Source of the DNA: Dactylorhiza incarnata
Taxonomy: Eukaryota > Streptophyta > Magnoliopsida > Asparagales > Orchidaceae
Direction of reading: 5' to 3'
NCBI GenBank assembly: GCA_033032865.1
Contig: JAWHQI010000273.1
Location: 2,046,001 to 2,110,000, forward strand
DNA: 64,000 bases
Part shown: in pieces, positions 10,621-21,301 of the stretch
How the letters are laid out: each line of letters begins with the position of its first letter
Numbering within the stretch: position 1 is the stretch's first letter
Position numbers and translations under genes: made by a program
The notes under the pieces: model-generated
The model's database searches: none
Seen by the model: only the letters and a program-made list of their open reading frames with translations
What the model was told of the DNA's origin: nothing

Positions 10621-11203
10621 ACTGCATTTATCGCGCCGATTTTCTCAGAAATTGATATACAATAAATGTGCATGCTGCATGTCTTGTGCACTAATCAAGG
10701 AATATTAAATGACATATTCTCCAGAGAATAGAGCCGTTACACAGCATTAATGAAGAATGTTATTATCTTCCTTATTTGGAAAGTTCCAAGAATGGCAAAG
10801 CATTTATGATAATATATTCTGTCGTTTCCCTATCTAACAAATTAAGTATATAAGAATTCAGCAAGGGGCCTTTATGCAAAATTGCAAAGGAATATAAATA
10901 GAAAGACTTTTAATTTCAAAAAGCAGACTTTACTTTCTCTCTTAAACGAATACTGACTCTGATCAAGAAAAGAAAAGAACAGCTAAAGCAGAAAATCTTC
11001 ATCACTTTGCTGAGAAGACAAGAAACTATCTTCTTCCTGTACAAGAAGTTCATCTATCATCGAAGAAGAAGATTCAGTAGAAAGGTTCAGTGATTCACAA
11101 GATCTCTGGGCTTACATCTGCAAGAAAAAGAAGAAGTCTGTTTAATCAAAGCTTTTATCTTGAAGCCTTTTCTTCTACAACAGTAAAATCATTTATATTA
11201 CCC

Positions 11204-11460
11204 TGTAGGGTTCTTTGTGAGCCAGAGCTTATAGGATCTTTTAACAGATCTGAGTTGGTAGGGTTCTGTGTGAGCCTGAGTTCAATAGGGTTCTTTGAGA
11301 GCCTGAGCTTGTAGGATCTTGTAACAAATCTGAGTTGGTATGGTTTTGTGTGAGCCTGAGTTCTGTAGGGTTCTTTGTGACCCTGGGCCTGTAGGATCTT
11401 ATAATAGATATGAGTTATTGGTAGGGTTCTTTGTGAGCCCAAGTTGTAAGATCTTCTTAT
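11204..11460. repeat. Tandem repeats near the 3' end of A's LTR
   Basis: Four or more copies of a compound unit made of TAGGGTTCTTTGTGAGCC and TAGGATCTTGTAACAGATC. Moderately diverged. Confidence 0.75.
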
Positions 11461-11697
11461 TTAGAAGAGATCTGAGAAGTTAGAAAAGTTGCCTAGTCTA
11501 GCTCATTATTAGATAGGTGGGAGGGATAGTGGACTACCTCTAGACACATTGTCTTGTAGGGAACCACTATAAATCCTTTGTGTTTTTCTTTGTTGATTAT
11601 GTGTTGTGCTAGCTAGATTTTAAAGTAGTAAATAACATCAAAAACTCATAATCATCCCCTCTCTATGTTTATTATAGATCAACCCAACTCTTTTAAT

Positions 11698-11709
11698 TGG
11701 TATCAGAGG
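11698..11709 (+). other. Primer-binding site of A
   Basis: TGGTATCAGAGG, complementary to the 3' end of plant initiator methionine tRNA apart from the last base. Confidence 0.8.
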
Positions 11710-11757
11710 CAGGTTGAGTTCAAAGGCTTAACATCTTAGAACAAGATCTACAAGTTA

Positions 11758-12548
11758 TTGGGTTTTGATCGTTCAATGGCTAGTGAGCATCATAAAGAGT
11801 ATGAGGCTTTCAAGCAGGGCAAGAGTGAAAATATATCCAACTGTTATGAGAGATTTTTTAAGGTTATAAATGGCTTGAAAAATTATGGAAGGGAGTTTAC
11901 AAACTCAGACCTCAATGACAAATTCCTTAGATCCCTCACTAAGGAATGGGATCTTAAAGCTTATGCCATCAGGGAGATGTGCCAGTTGGGCAATATGGAG
12001 CCTAAAAATATGTATGGTAAACTGCTGTCTTATGAACTTCAGCTTAACACTAGAAAAGCTAAAGAAGAAAACACAAGGGGGAGCACGAGAGAAAGGCCCA
12101 TGGCTCTTAAGGCTAAAAGCTTTAGAAGTACTAAGGACAAGATTCCTATAACTCAAAGTATCTCTGAAGACAGTGAAGCTTCTAAAGCAAGCGCATCAGA
12201 ATCTGATGACACTGATAAAGATTTGGCACTCTTCTCCAAGAAGTTCAAAAGGATGATATCTAGAAGGAGAAGAGATAGCCATAGGACATCCTGCTCAAGC
12301 TCTAGAAGATCTGGTCAACATGATAAGCCCAAATCTTCAAGGGAGAAGGGTATAAATCTAAATTTCAGTCAATTTGATTTGACTAACTTAGTTTGTTATC
12401 ACTGCAAGAAGGCAGGTCACATGATTGCTGACTGCCCCTCTTAGAAGGGAGAATTAAAGAAGAATGATGATAGAAGAAGTCCAAGGGACAAAAAGAAATC
12501 TGAGAAAGGATTTACTACTAAGAAAATCAGAACACTTAGTGATTTTGA
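11758..12548 (+). pseudogene. Copia gag of A, N-terminal part
   Basis: The central gag domain is visible (EYEAFKQGKSENISNCYERF, then INGLKNYGREFTNSDLNDKF), an acidic linker, and an intact zinc knuckle CYHCKKAGHMIADC. Two nucleotides after the knuckle's CPS there is an in-frame stop (about 12442), but the frame stays readable to SDFD at 12548. The usual N-terminal half of the domain is missing, suggesting an internal deletion after the PBS. The frame is broken at 12549-12553 by element B and resumes at 28443. Confidence 0.8.
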
Positions 12549-12553
12549 CTAAC

Positions 12554-14147
12554 TGAAAGTGCACAGTGTGCCTCTGAGAATTCTCTAGGGGGGGGGGAGG
12601 GGGTGAATAGAGATTTAAAATATTTTCTATAATTTTTATGCACAAACAATAAAAATACTAAGGTATTATGCAATCAGCAAAATCCAAAGGGAGAATAAAT
12701 GAAATAAAGTTTGCTCAAATAAACACAGAATAAATAAATGGGACAGCACAAAAAATCACAGAGCAAAGAAACAGAAATTTTATAGAGGTTCACCAATATG
12801 TGGATAGTCCTCTCTTCTACCTCCCTGGTAGGATTGCACAACCTGTGCCTGAGTCTTTTGATAAGGAGACTCTTAGAACCAAACCAGATCTTTTGATAAG
12901 GAGATCTTGAACCACTGAGTCTTTTGATAAGGAGACTCTTAGAACCACCGAATCCTTTGGTAGAGGGATTAATAAAACTCCTTACAGGTGAAGGAAATAG
13001 TAAGTAGAAAATAGGAGGGAGAAGACAAGAATTCTGTTCTTAGAATTCTTCAGAAGCTCTGAGGCTGCTTCGGTCTTTCTTTCACTGTATCTGTAATGAT
13101 GAACCCTTGCTTATGATAGTGATGATTTGCAAGGGTTGTTTTGCTTGATCCTTTTCTCTCAGCACTTCTTGTAATCCAGCTGATGTATGATGATGAAGAA
13201 GAAGCAACTGTATGTAATCTTGTGTAGAGAGAGCACTTCTGTATCTCTATCTTTTAGGGTTTGAGGAGGAAGAAGATAGATACCATATTCGATAGACAGA
13301 ATAATGTAATAACTCTTGTTCTGTATTCTCTTCTTTTTGTATACTTATTCTGTATTATTGGGAGTTCAAATCCTTTCTTCTTTTAGGCTGTCCTGAAAAG
13401 GAATTCACCTAATTTCCTTTCTTCTTTTGTTCTCGACCTGTCAATCCATTTTAAATACCTTCCAAAGATGATGTGTTGTGTCCTGGAAGGCTCCATACAT
13501 TTCTTCGCATTAAACGAGTTGTTGGAGAACAATCTCTAGCCAGGTGATCCTTCTGAAAAGGTCTCAAAGGGACAGCTGAAAAAGCTTCCTTTTTCTGACT
13601 GTATTCGATGCTGCGTCGACTTCATCAATCTTCATGTTGGCGCACCTCTGAGTTCTTATCGACGTAGCTTCAAATTCTTTCGTAGCTTTAGCTGAACTCA
13701 GATGTCGATGTTACGTTAATTCCTTATCAACCTATCTATCGAGTTGAAGCCTTGGTCTTGTGCTTTAATTTTCTACGTCGAATTGTAGTCAAAGTTGCGT
13801 CATCTTCTGAGATGCCTTTGACAAGCTCTTCCTTCTGCGCCAAGTTCCTTTCGACGCTGTGTTGACTTGACTTATACTTCGACAGACTAAATAAGTTGCT
13901 CCGACTTGTAATTAGAGTTACGTCAATATCAAGTCGAAGTTGCGTCGACTTTTATTCGACGCAAGTCTTAACTTAACTTATTTTGTGATTGTCTTGACTT
14001 GGCCTTGACACTCTAAGGTGAGTGTGACATCCTAAGACATCTAATGACCAATTTACCCTTACTATACAATGTGGGTAATATAGCCTAAGAAGTAAAATCA
14101 CTTATAGTTAATTTGTTAAGTTAAATCGAAAGGAGTTCTTCGCAACA
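12554..14147 (-). repeat. 3' LTR of B
   Basis: Terminal TGAAAGTGCACAG at 12554 and CGCAACA at 14147, matching the 5' LTR at 26845-28442 along its length. A G-run interrupted by one A is at about 12588-12602, where the 5' LTR has an unbroken run of 19. Confidence 0.95.
13590..13990. repeat. CG-dyad array in U3 of B's 3' LTR
   Basis: Degenerate copies of TTCGACGTTGCGTCGA-like motifs, for example GCTGCGTCGAC at 13610 and AAGTTGCGTCGAC at 13936. They are more decayed than the post-pol copies at 15960-16205. Confidence 0.65.
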
Positions 14148-14163
14148 ATCTCCCCCTATTTAT
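14148..14163 (-). other. Polypurine tract of B
   Basis: The minus strand reads AAATAGGGGGAGAT directly before the 3' LTR start TGTTGCG. Confidence 0.85.
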
Positions 14164-14333
14164 CTTAACAGATTTTACAAATTGTTTAAAGTGATTTTAC
14201 ACATGCATTGACATAAACACATATTCAAAGAAAATATACATAGACAATATGATATGGTGGAATGAAATATATCTGATATAACTGAATATCTGATTTGATA
14301 TAACTGAATGCTTATCAAAGAAAATTACTAAAG

Positions 14334-15281
14334 TCATGAATTACTTTTTCTTCCCGAGGAAAGTTGCCAAGGCCGCATAAACCTTCCAAGATTTCCTCTC
14401 CACATACTTGTAGATTGCTGGGATGGCATTTCTGGGTTCTTCTGGATTCTTTCATATCCTTTGAAAAGTTTTTCCAGATCAGCTTCTATTTTAGAATACA
14501 CATCACTGAGCTTTGATCCCAAGCTGATGACTTTAGCAGTTAGAAAGTTGATTTCTTCTAGTTCTATATCCTCAACATCAAGATCTGGTACTATAAATGT
14601 TGACTGAGGAAGACCTAAAACTGGAGCTATTTTGAAAGTATTTTTTCTTTTCTTTTGATATGGTAGGTCTTCTAAGTCTTGATTGACTCCAAGAACCTTT
14701 GTGTCTTTTTGAACATTTTCATCCTTGAATTTTGCCTGAGGGTTCTTTGCATCATATTTAGAAAGATTAAACAAAGTACTGGGAATCTTGAATGCCTCTT
14801 CTAATTGTTCCTTTTCCACAGCCTCTTTACCCTTATTCAAAATTTCAATTAACAATCTTCTCTTCTTCTCTAGCTCTCTTTGAGAAGCTTCAAATTCATA
14901 TTTATCTTTTTCTCTGATTTCATTTAGAGCATTATCAAGCTCTGGATCAACATATTCCTTCATTGTATTTTCAGGAATATCAGCTTTCTCATAAGTCTTA
15001 TAATAAGATTTGTCCTTTTTTGAAATGCTTCCTCTATTCCTTTGTGTATTTTTCCCATAAGGGTTTGTTTCTTCCATGACTTCTTCCCCTTGTATCTCTT
15101 CCTCTGAAATTTCTTCCCTGACCTCTCCCCCAGTATGGAGGTCTTCCTTTGAAAGCAAGTGCTTGGGCAGTTGGAGTGGGTGCTGGAGAGAGCTGAGCTG
15201 GTGGTGGAGATGATGGTAAAGATTTAGGTACCTGGTCAGCAGACTCAGATAATGAAATAGATGTAAAGACCTGGAAAACAT
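14334..15281 (-). CDS. SIRE-type 3' (env-like) ORF of B, C-terminal part
   Basis: A 315-codon open frame downstream of pol, in the position of the env-like ORF of SIRE-type elements. It has a proline/leucine-rich start, an acidic stretch (EEISEEEIQGEEVMEE), then a long charged helical region likely to form a coiled coil (YEFEASQRELEKKRRLLIEI) and a second helix near residues 250-280. No signal peptide or membrane segment is evident. It probably continues from the ORF at 15840-15427 through a frameshift near 15300. The function of these ORFs is not established; I infer only that this is the same class of protein. Confidence 0.55.
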   Translation of the reverse strand: MFSRSLHLFHYLSLLTRYLNLYHHLHHQLSSLQHPLQLPKHLLSKEDLHTGGEVREEISEEEIQGEEVMEETNPYGKNTQRNRGSISKKDKSYYKTYEKADIPENTMKEYVDPELDNALNEIREKDKYEFEASQRELEKKRRLLIEILNKGKEAVEKEQLEEAFKIPSTLFNLSKYDAKNPQAKFKDENVQKDTKVLGVNQDLEDLPYQKKRKNTFKIAPVLGLPQSTFIVPDLDVEDIELEEINFLTAKVISLGSKLSDVYSKIEADLEKLFKGYERIQKNPEMPSQQSTSMWRGNLGRFMRPWQLSSGRKSNS

Positions 15282-15426
15282 GCTTGACTGGGGATGGAGC
15301 TATTGTAGACTCTTTAGAGTAGGTCCTGAACTCCTGTGCCTCAGGGATGGATAGATCAGTTGACTCATGTTGATGTTAGATACTCTTCAAGTAACCAATG
15401 TCATCTGAAAGGAGATCACTCTCCCC

Positions 15427-15840
15427 CTATTTTGAAGACTCCCCCTGTATTAAGGGCAGGGTTCTTGGAGGAGAAGAAGTTGCTGGGAGTAAAAGAAGCT
15501 TGGAGGTGATGTCAGGCTCTCCTTCGGACACAATAGATATAGGGAGATATGTAGTATATACTGAGTCTTGAGTTGGTTGTATGCCAATTGACTTCTCCCC
15601 CTGCTTTATATCGTTGAACAAAGATATAAAGACTTCAGCAGGCAGAACTGACAATCTCATCTCTGCATCAAGGGCCTTGATTTCAGCCATGAGGTCTCGT
15701 AACCTCCTGTGTTGGGCGCACATCCTGCGATAGAAATCCCTCAAGAAGTCGAGGTAAAGAGCACTGAACTGAGATAGTAGAGTTTTGAGGGCAAGATCAA
15801 CTGCTTCGAAAACATCTCTTTGATTCGAAGGAGACGCCAT
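15427..15840 (-). CDS. SIRE-type 3' (env-like) ORF of B, N-terminal part
   Basis: A 137-codon frame starting MASPSNQRDVFEAVDLALKT. It is helical, with arginine-rich RDFYRRMCAQHRRLRDLMAE, and ends in a proline/serine tail. The ATG lies about 120 bp downstream of the CG-dyad cluster at 15960-16205. Between them is TCTCTGCAG, which resembles a 3' splice site, so the ORF could be expressed from an internal promoter or a spliced RNA. No homologue is recognised beyond its position in SIRE-type elements. Confidence 0.5.
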   Translation of the reverse strand: MASPSNQRDVFEAVDLALKTLLSQFSALYLDFLRDFYRRMCAQHRRLRDLMAEIKALDAEMRLSVLPAEVFISLFNDIKQGEKSIGIQPTQDSVYTTYLPISIVSEGEPDITSKLLLLPATSSPPRTLPLIQGESSK

Positions 15841-15959
15841 TGAAATCCTGTGAGTACCTGCAGAGAATACAAAAAAAGAGAAGTAGGCGGGAAAATGGAG
15901 GAGAGTGAATGGGAGAGAAGTTGAAAAGCATAATAAGATCGAATGCTTGAGTTTCTATG

Positions 15960-16205
15960 AGTAGATGAATCGTCGCAACATAAGGTTATGTTCGGAGTAA
16001 CGTCGAAAAGGGAAGTCGACGTAACGTCGATAAGAATTCGACGTGGCTCCGAATATAGTTCAGCAACCATGATGTCGACGTATGCGTCAATATGTATTCG
16101 ACGCTACGTCGAGTTCTAATCAATGCAACTATCTCAATCTGCTCTCGAGGCTGACGTCGAATAGAAATTGACGGTGCATCGATTGTTATTCGACGCAGCA
16201 TAATT
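15960..16205. repeat. CG-dyad array between pol and env-like ORF of B
   Basis: Contains GTCGACGTAACGTCGAT near 16016 (core TCGACGTAACGTCGA, a perfect 15-nt odd dyad), plus ATTCGACGCTACGTCGA near 16097 and ATTCGACGTGGC near 16035. The copies are closer to a consensus than those in B's LTRs. Confidence 0.75.
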
Positions 16206-16248
16206 ACAACAATTTTTGTGAAATTTTTTGCTTTTTTCCCAGCAATAC

Positions 16249-16279
16249 TGAAAGTCAATTGATATGCTTTGATACCAAT
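16249..16279 (-). other. 31-nt PBS-containing tail on the 3' LTR of G
   Basis: Between the TSD copy AATAC (16244-16248) and the normal LTR end (16280) lies extra DNA containing a PBS copy (GCTTTGATACCA at 16266-16277). It is identical to the leader at 19384-19409 for 26 nt and then ends in TGAAAG, a copy of the LTR terminus. The extended end therefore still has CA at the integration junction. Confidence 0.85.
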
Positions 16280-18145
16280 TGAAAGTGAGTTTTAGGTCTT
16301 AATATTAAAGCTCTTGTTTAAGTTTATTTCAAAGTAATGATATATATAAATATATGTAATTGCTAAGTGAGTAATAAAAACAAACACTAGGAGGGCATAA
16401 TAATCAGCACAGCAATAAAGCATATACAGAAATAAAACAAGCAAGCAAACCAGATGACACAAGATATATAGTAGTTCCCCAATCAACCTGGGTACATCTA
16501 CTCTTCTACCCACTGGTAGGAATCCAATAGGAGGTTGTTGATCTGGTGCCCTCACACCAAGAGGTTTTTGATAAGGTTTCCACACACCAATGGATGTTTG
16601 ATCAGGTGCCCAAATCACCAATAAGCTTTTGATAAGGTGCTTAAAAACCAAGATGCAGGTTTTTGCTAAGGTGTCCTGTCACCGGGAGTTAACTTTTGAA
16701 GGGAGTTATAACCCTTTGTACAGGAGGGGAAATAAAGAAAACAAAAATGGTTATAGTGTTCTTCTCTTTCTAAGAAGACTCTTGATGATGATGTTGAAGA
16801 GAGCTCCCCCTGCCTGATTTAGATTGATGTCAGCTTATGGATGGAGCTTCTTCTCTAGAATGTGATACTCTTCTTCTTCTTCTTCTTGTAGTTTAGATCC
16901 CTGAGCAAATAATATTTGATTGGTGTCTCAAGATGTAGATGATCTGCAAGAAAGAGTTTAGCAAAAAGCAAGATAAAAATTTATTATTCTTTGTATAAAG
17001 AACTTTGATATGTTCTTCTTTCTTTTTGCTTCTCTGTTTCTCTCTTCCTCTTTCTTTTCTGTTTTTTTTTTCTTTTTACCTCTTCTCTGTACAGCAAATG
17101 TAATATGTTCTGTATATATAATCTGTCGTGAAAACTGCTGTATATTAATCTGCTATATGATAAGTTGTCTCCTGCTATCGTGTAAAGATGTTGTCCTCTT
17201 TTCTCGACTGATTTGAATTCTTGTCGACTGAAGAGGAAAGAAATAATGTCTCTTTCTTTTCCCAGATCCTCGAGCAGACAAATTGTCGTCTTTGGCTTTG
17301 CTGCGATGGCTATAACATTTAATGCTTGCAACGGCTGTATTGTAAAGTCAGCAATATATATATAACAATATATAAATAGAAATAATAAAGATATTGCTTT
17401 AATAAATCTGACAACATATTAGTCGAACTGAGAATGATATAAAATAATGCTGAAGATATTTCATTGAGCTCAGCTTCACATTCGTCGACCTCATCATATG
17501 ATTCGTCGACCTGAACATTTGATTCACTGTTCTGAACTTCTGCTGAATATTCGTCGAACGCAGACTTGAGTTCGTCGAACGAAAGGATTCATCGACCGCT
17601 GAGCATGGATGATTTCATCGACCGCTGAAGTATTGAGCTGTTCGTCGAACGCAGACTTGAGTTCGTCGAACGCAACTTTTTGTCGAACGCAGAGACTGGC
17701 TGGATCGTCGACCGCTGAATATTGAGCTGTTCGTCGAATGCAGGATTTCATCGACCGCTGAGACGGGGTCTGTTCGTCGACCACTGAGATAATCTGTTCC
17801 TCGATCGCTGAACTGGGATTTGTTCGTCAACCGCAGAGCGCTGTTCGTCGAACGCAGAATAAACACCTTTCGTCGAGCGCAGAGCGCCGTTCGTCGAACA
17901 CAGATGGACGTTCATCGAACGTAAAGAACATGTGTAAATTTTATCTTTCTCTTAATTTCTTTGCCTATTAATTATATCTATTTTCAGCCTTCTTTCTTAA
18001 TAGGATTTGATCTAAGTTATAAGATATGTTATGATAGAAACTTAGACACTAAAGGTGGATCCTAACTCAAATCAAAACTAAGGTTTCAACAATCTCCCCC
18101 TATTTGAGTTGGGATCCTAATCCAAATTAAGACTAGGTTCTAACA
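16280..18145 (-). repeat. 3' LTR of G
   Basis: Starts TGTTAGAACCTAG at 18145 on minus and normally ends CACTTTCA at 16280. Inside it, 18093-18107 is a second polypurine-like ATAGGGGGAGAT followed by TGTTGAAACC, as if an older LTR start were embedded 53 nt in. Confidence 0.9.
17464..17935. repeat. CG-dyad array in U3 of G's 3' LTR
   Basis: About 20 copies of TTCGTCGAACGCAGACTTGA-like and TCGTCGACCGCTGA-like units. The best dyad is GTTCGTCGAAC (11 nt, odd centre). Confidence 0.9.
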
Positions 18146-18161
18146 ATCTCCCCCTATTTGG
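18146..18161 (-). other. Polypurine tract of G
   Basis: The minus strand reads AAATAGGGGGAGAT directly before TGTTAGAACC at 18145. No such tract lies right of 21296, which marks the other LTR as the 5' one. Confidence 0.85.
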
Positions 18162-18533
18162 TTTAGGATACCTAAGCATAAAAAGTCTTGAATAACTTAA
18201 GGATTTAGGGTCAGAGATCATTTCTAAATTTCTTTTTAAAACCAAGCAATTTCTGATTCCTAGATTTTGATTTAAATAGGATTTTAATATTATGAATTGC
18301 TAGCTGTTATTGAATTCTAAGGAATTTTAAAATCAGAAAGACATTGCCTGATACCTTCTTTCTATAGAATCCCCTTAATCAGAAGAGACTCACACTTAGT
18401 TCTTTGATCATTTCTGATCTATGCAATCTGAGTAGAATGCTCAACTTGATTTTGGAGAAGATCTGTAAGAATGTGAAGTTTATCTGACTTTGTTTTAAGA
18501 TAGAAAAATTCAAAAGAATTATATAACTGACGT

Positions 18534-19352
18534 TTAATTATAAAAGAGTAAAAATATTAAACAATTTAAAAATTGCCTTATAGTTAGATATGTTGGCCTT
18601 TTTATTTCATTGAAATATAAATTTGAAAATTTATTTTGGTTTTGCTGAACATAAAGTTTTTCTTTTTCTTTAAAGAATTGTCTAAACTTTTCAGCCTTAA
18701 CTGACTTGTTTTTTAAGCAAATAATTTGTTCTGCTGATATTTTAAAATTTTCTTTAGGTTTGTTATATTCAGAAATCAAATTAGTTATTTTTGTTAACTC
18801 TTTTCTGATTTTATTTTCAGAATTTATTAAATCTGTACAAGGTGATTTGAAAACAGATTTAAATGTATCAGAGGTAAAATTAGAAATTATAGTTACCTCA
18901 GTTACCTTTTCTGATTTAGATTCAGCATCTGATTTGTAGTTTGAGCCATATATGGCCATCATGCAGAAGGCTCTAGCCTTTTGTTCTTCTTCTTCTTCTT
19001 CAGTTAGACTGAATGATGGTTCTGCATCAAAAATGCAGTTAGTGGAAGTGGAAGAAGATTCATTTACCATCCTAGAGAGGGAGTTCCAAATGCCCCTTGC
19101 TGAAGTGCAGCCATTAACTCTTTGAAGAATGTCATTTGACATTGATTGAGCTAATATTTTCATAGCCTTTGCATCAACACTTATCAACTTCTCTTGATCT
19201 TTTGTTGAAGAAGTTGAAGATGGAGGGCCCGTCAAAATAGATTTGTAAATATCTTCATCTATGACATTCATATATAGTTTAATTCTATCTTGTCATAAAG
19301 TAAATCTATCCAAATTACATATTGGTGGATTTGAAAAAACTGATTGTGCCAT
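18534..19352 (-). pseudogene. Truncated gag of G
   Basis: The frame begins MAQSVFSNPPICNLDRFTL at 19352, the same start style as the gags of D and B (MAQNKEYSSTRPPMCNLSKF in D). It has one stop (TGA near 19293), continues through YKSILTGPPS, then AKAMKILAQSMSNDILQRVN and ARGIWNSLSRMV, and jumps from there to the acidic EEEEEEQKARAFCMMAIYG region that in D lies after the zinc knuckle. The rest of the gag domain and the knuckle are therefore deleted. The C-terminal part is lysine/asparagine rich with coiled-coil character. Confidence 0.8.
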
Positions 19353-19395
19353 TTAGAAAAACCAAAAACTTTTTAAGAACTAAGTCAATTGATAT

Positions 19396-19407
19396 GCTTT
19401 GATACCA
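19396..19407 (-). other. Primer-binding site of G
   Basis: The minus strand reads TGGTATCAAAGC, initiator-Met-tRNA type with one change, 2 nt after the 5' LTR end. Confidence 0.85.
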
Positions 19408-19409
19408 AT

Positions 19410-21296
19410 TGAAAGTGAGTTTTAGTTCTTAATATTAAAGCTCTTGTTTAAGTTTTATTTCAAAGTAATGATATATATAAATATATGTGATTGAGTAATA
19501 AAAACAAACACTAGGAGGGCATAATAATCAGCACAGCAATAAAGCATATAAAGAAATAAAACAAGCAAACAAGCAAGCAAACCAGATGACACAAGATATA
19601 TAGTAGTTCCCCAATCAACCTGGGTACATCTACTCTTCTACCCACGTGTAAGAATCCACTGGGAGGTTGTTGATCAGGTGCCCTCACACCAAGGGGTTTT
19701 TGATAAGGTGTCCACACACCAATGGAGGTTTGATCAGGTGCCCTAATCACCAATAAGCTTTTGATAAGGTGCTTAAAAACCAAGATGCAGGTTTTTACTA
19801 AGGTGGCCTGTCACCAGGAGTTAACTTTTGAAGGGATTTATAACCCTTTGTACAAGAGGGGAAATAAAGAAAACAAAAAAGGTTATAGTGTTCTTCTCTT
19901 TCTAAGAAGACTCTTGATGATGATGTTGAAGAGAGCTCCCCCTGTCTGATTTAGATTGATGACAACTTGTGGATGGAGCTTCTTCTCTAAAATGTGATAA
20001 TCTTCTTCTTCTTATTGCAGTTTAGATCTCTGAGCAAATAATATTAGATTGGTGTCTCAGGATGTAGATGATCTGCAAGAAATAGTTTAGCAAAAAGCAA
20101 GATATATATATATATTGTTCTTTGTATAAAGAACTCCGATATGTTCTTCTTTCTTTTTGCTTCTCTGTTTATCTCTTCCTCTTTCTTTTCTGTTTTTTTT
20201 ATCTCTTCTCTGTACAACAAATGTAATATGTTCTGTATATATAATCTGTCGTGAAAAACTGTTGTATATTAATATGCTATATGATGAGTTGTCTCCTGCT
20301 GTCGTGTAAATATGTTGTCCTTTTTTCTGTGCTGATTTGAATTCTTGCCGACTGAAGAGGAAATAAATAATGTCTCTTTCTTTTCCCAGATCCTCGAGCA
20401 GACAAATTGCCGTCTTTGGCTTTGCTGCAACGTCTATAACATTTAATTCTTGCAACGACTGTATTGTAAAGTCAGCAATATATATAGCAATATATAAATA
20501 GAAATAATAAAGATATTGCTTTAATAAATATGACAACATATTAGTCGAACTGAGAATGATATAAAATAATGCTGAAGATATTTCGTCGAGCTCAGCTTCA
20601 CGTTCGTCGACCTCATCATTTGATTCGTCGACCTGAACATTTGATTTGCTGTTCTGAACATCAGCTGAATATTCGTCGAACGCAGACTTGAGTTCATCGA
20701 ACGGAAGGATTCGTTGACCGCTGAGCCTGGATGATTTCGTCGACCGCTGAAGTATTGAGCTGTTCGTCGAACGCAGACTTGAGTTCGTCGAACGCAACTT
20801 TTCGTCAAACTCAGAGACGGGCTGGATCGTCGACCGCTGAATATTGAGTTGTTCGTCGAACGCAGACTTGAGTTCGTCGAACGCAGGATTTCGTCGACCG
20901 CTGAGACAGGGTCTGCTCGTCGATCGCTGAGAATCTGTCCGTCGACCGCTGAACTGGGATTTGTTCATCGACCGCATAGCGCCATTCGTCGAATGCAGAA
21001 TAAGCACCTTTCGTCGAGCGCAGAGCGTCGTTCGTCGAACGCGGATGGACTTTCGTCGAACGTAGAGAACATGTGTAAATTTTATCTTTCTCATAATTTC
21101 TTTGCCTATTAATTATATCTATTTTCAGCCTTATTTCTTAATAGGATTTGATCTAAGTTATAAGATATGTTATGATAGAAACTTAGACACTAAAGGTGGA
21201 TCCTAACTCAAATCAAAACTAAGGTCCCAACAATCTCCCCCTATTTGAGTTGGGATCCTAATCCAAATAAAGACTAGGTTCTAACAAATACCTTTC
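19410..21296 (-). repeat. 5' LTR of G
   Basis: Same length class and sequence as the 3' LTR, including the embedded polypurine-like segment at 21233-21247. The right edge abuts the TSD AATAC (21297-21301). Confidence 0.92.
20580..21075. repeat. CG-dyad array in U3 of G's 5' LTR
   Basis: Partner of the array at 17464-17935. It carries one extra GTTCGTCGAACGCAGACTTGA unit (near 20850-20880) that is missing from the other LTR. Confidence 0.9.
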
Positions 21297-21301
21297 TAAG
21301 G

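Larger units (their letters stand above)
9855..11695 (+). repeat. 5' LTR of A
   Basis: Begins TGTTGGGAACAGTGCCCAACA and ends just before the PBS, with TTTA where CA is expected. TATA-like AGTATATAAG lies at about 10845-10854, following a cluster of TATCGTTGAGA/TATCGTCTTGAAGA units. A second tandem-repeat block lies near the 3' end. Confidence 0.75.
16249..21296 (-). mobile_element. Element G: non-autonomous gag-only copia element inserted in B
   Basis: Two LTRs (5' 21296-19410, 3' 18145-16280), a PBS, a polypurine tract and only about 1.26 kb of internal DNA encoding a truncated gag. The perfect 5-bp duplication AATAC flanks it at 16244-16248 and 21297-21301, inside B between the end of pol and the env-like region. 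The LTRs resemble those of D in their dyad array and layout. With no pol it would depend on a related element such as D. Its 3' LTR carries a 31-nt extension. Confidence 0.92.

Noticed and set aside
14334..15840. Viral envelope gene
   Set aside because: Only the position after pol matches env-like ORFs of SIRE elements; no signal peptide, membrane segment or fusion motif is visible.
16249..21296. Segmental tandem duplication of 16249-18150 and 19384-21296
   Set aside because: The two copies are LTRs of G: they flank a PBS, gag and polypurine tract, and the AATAC duplication sits at the outer ends.
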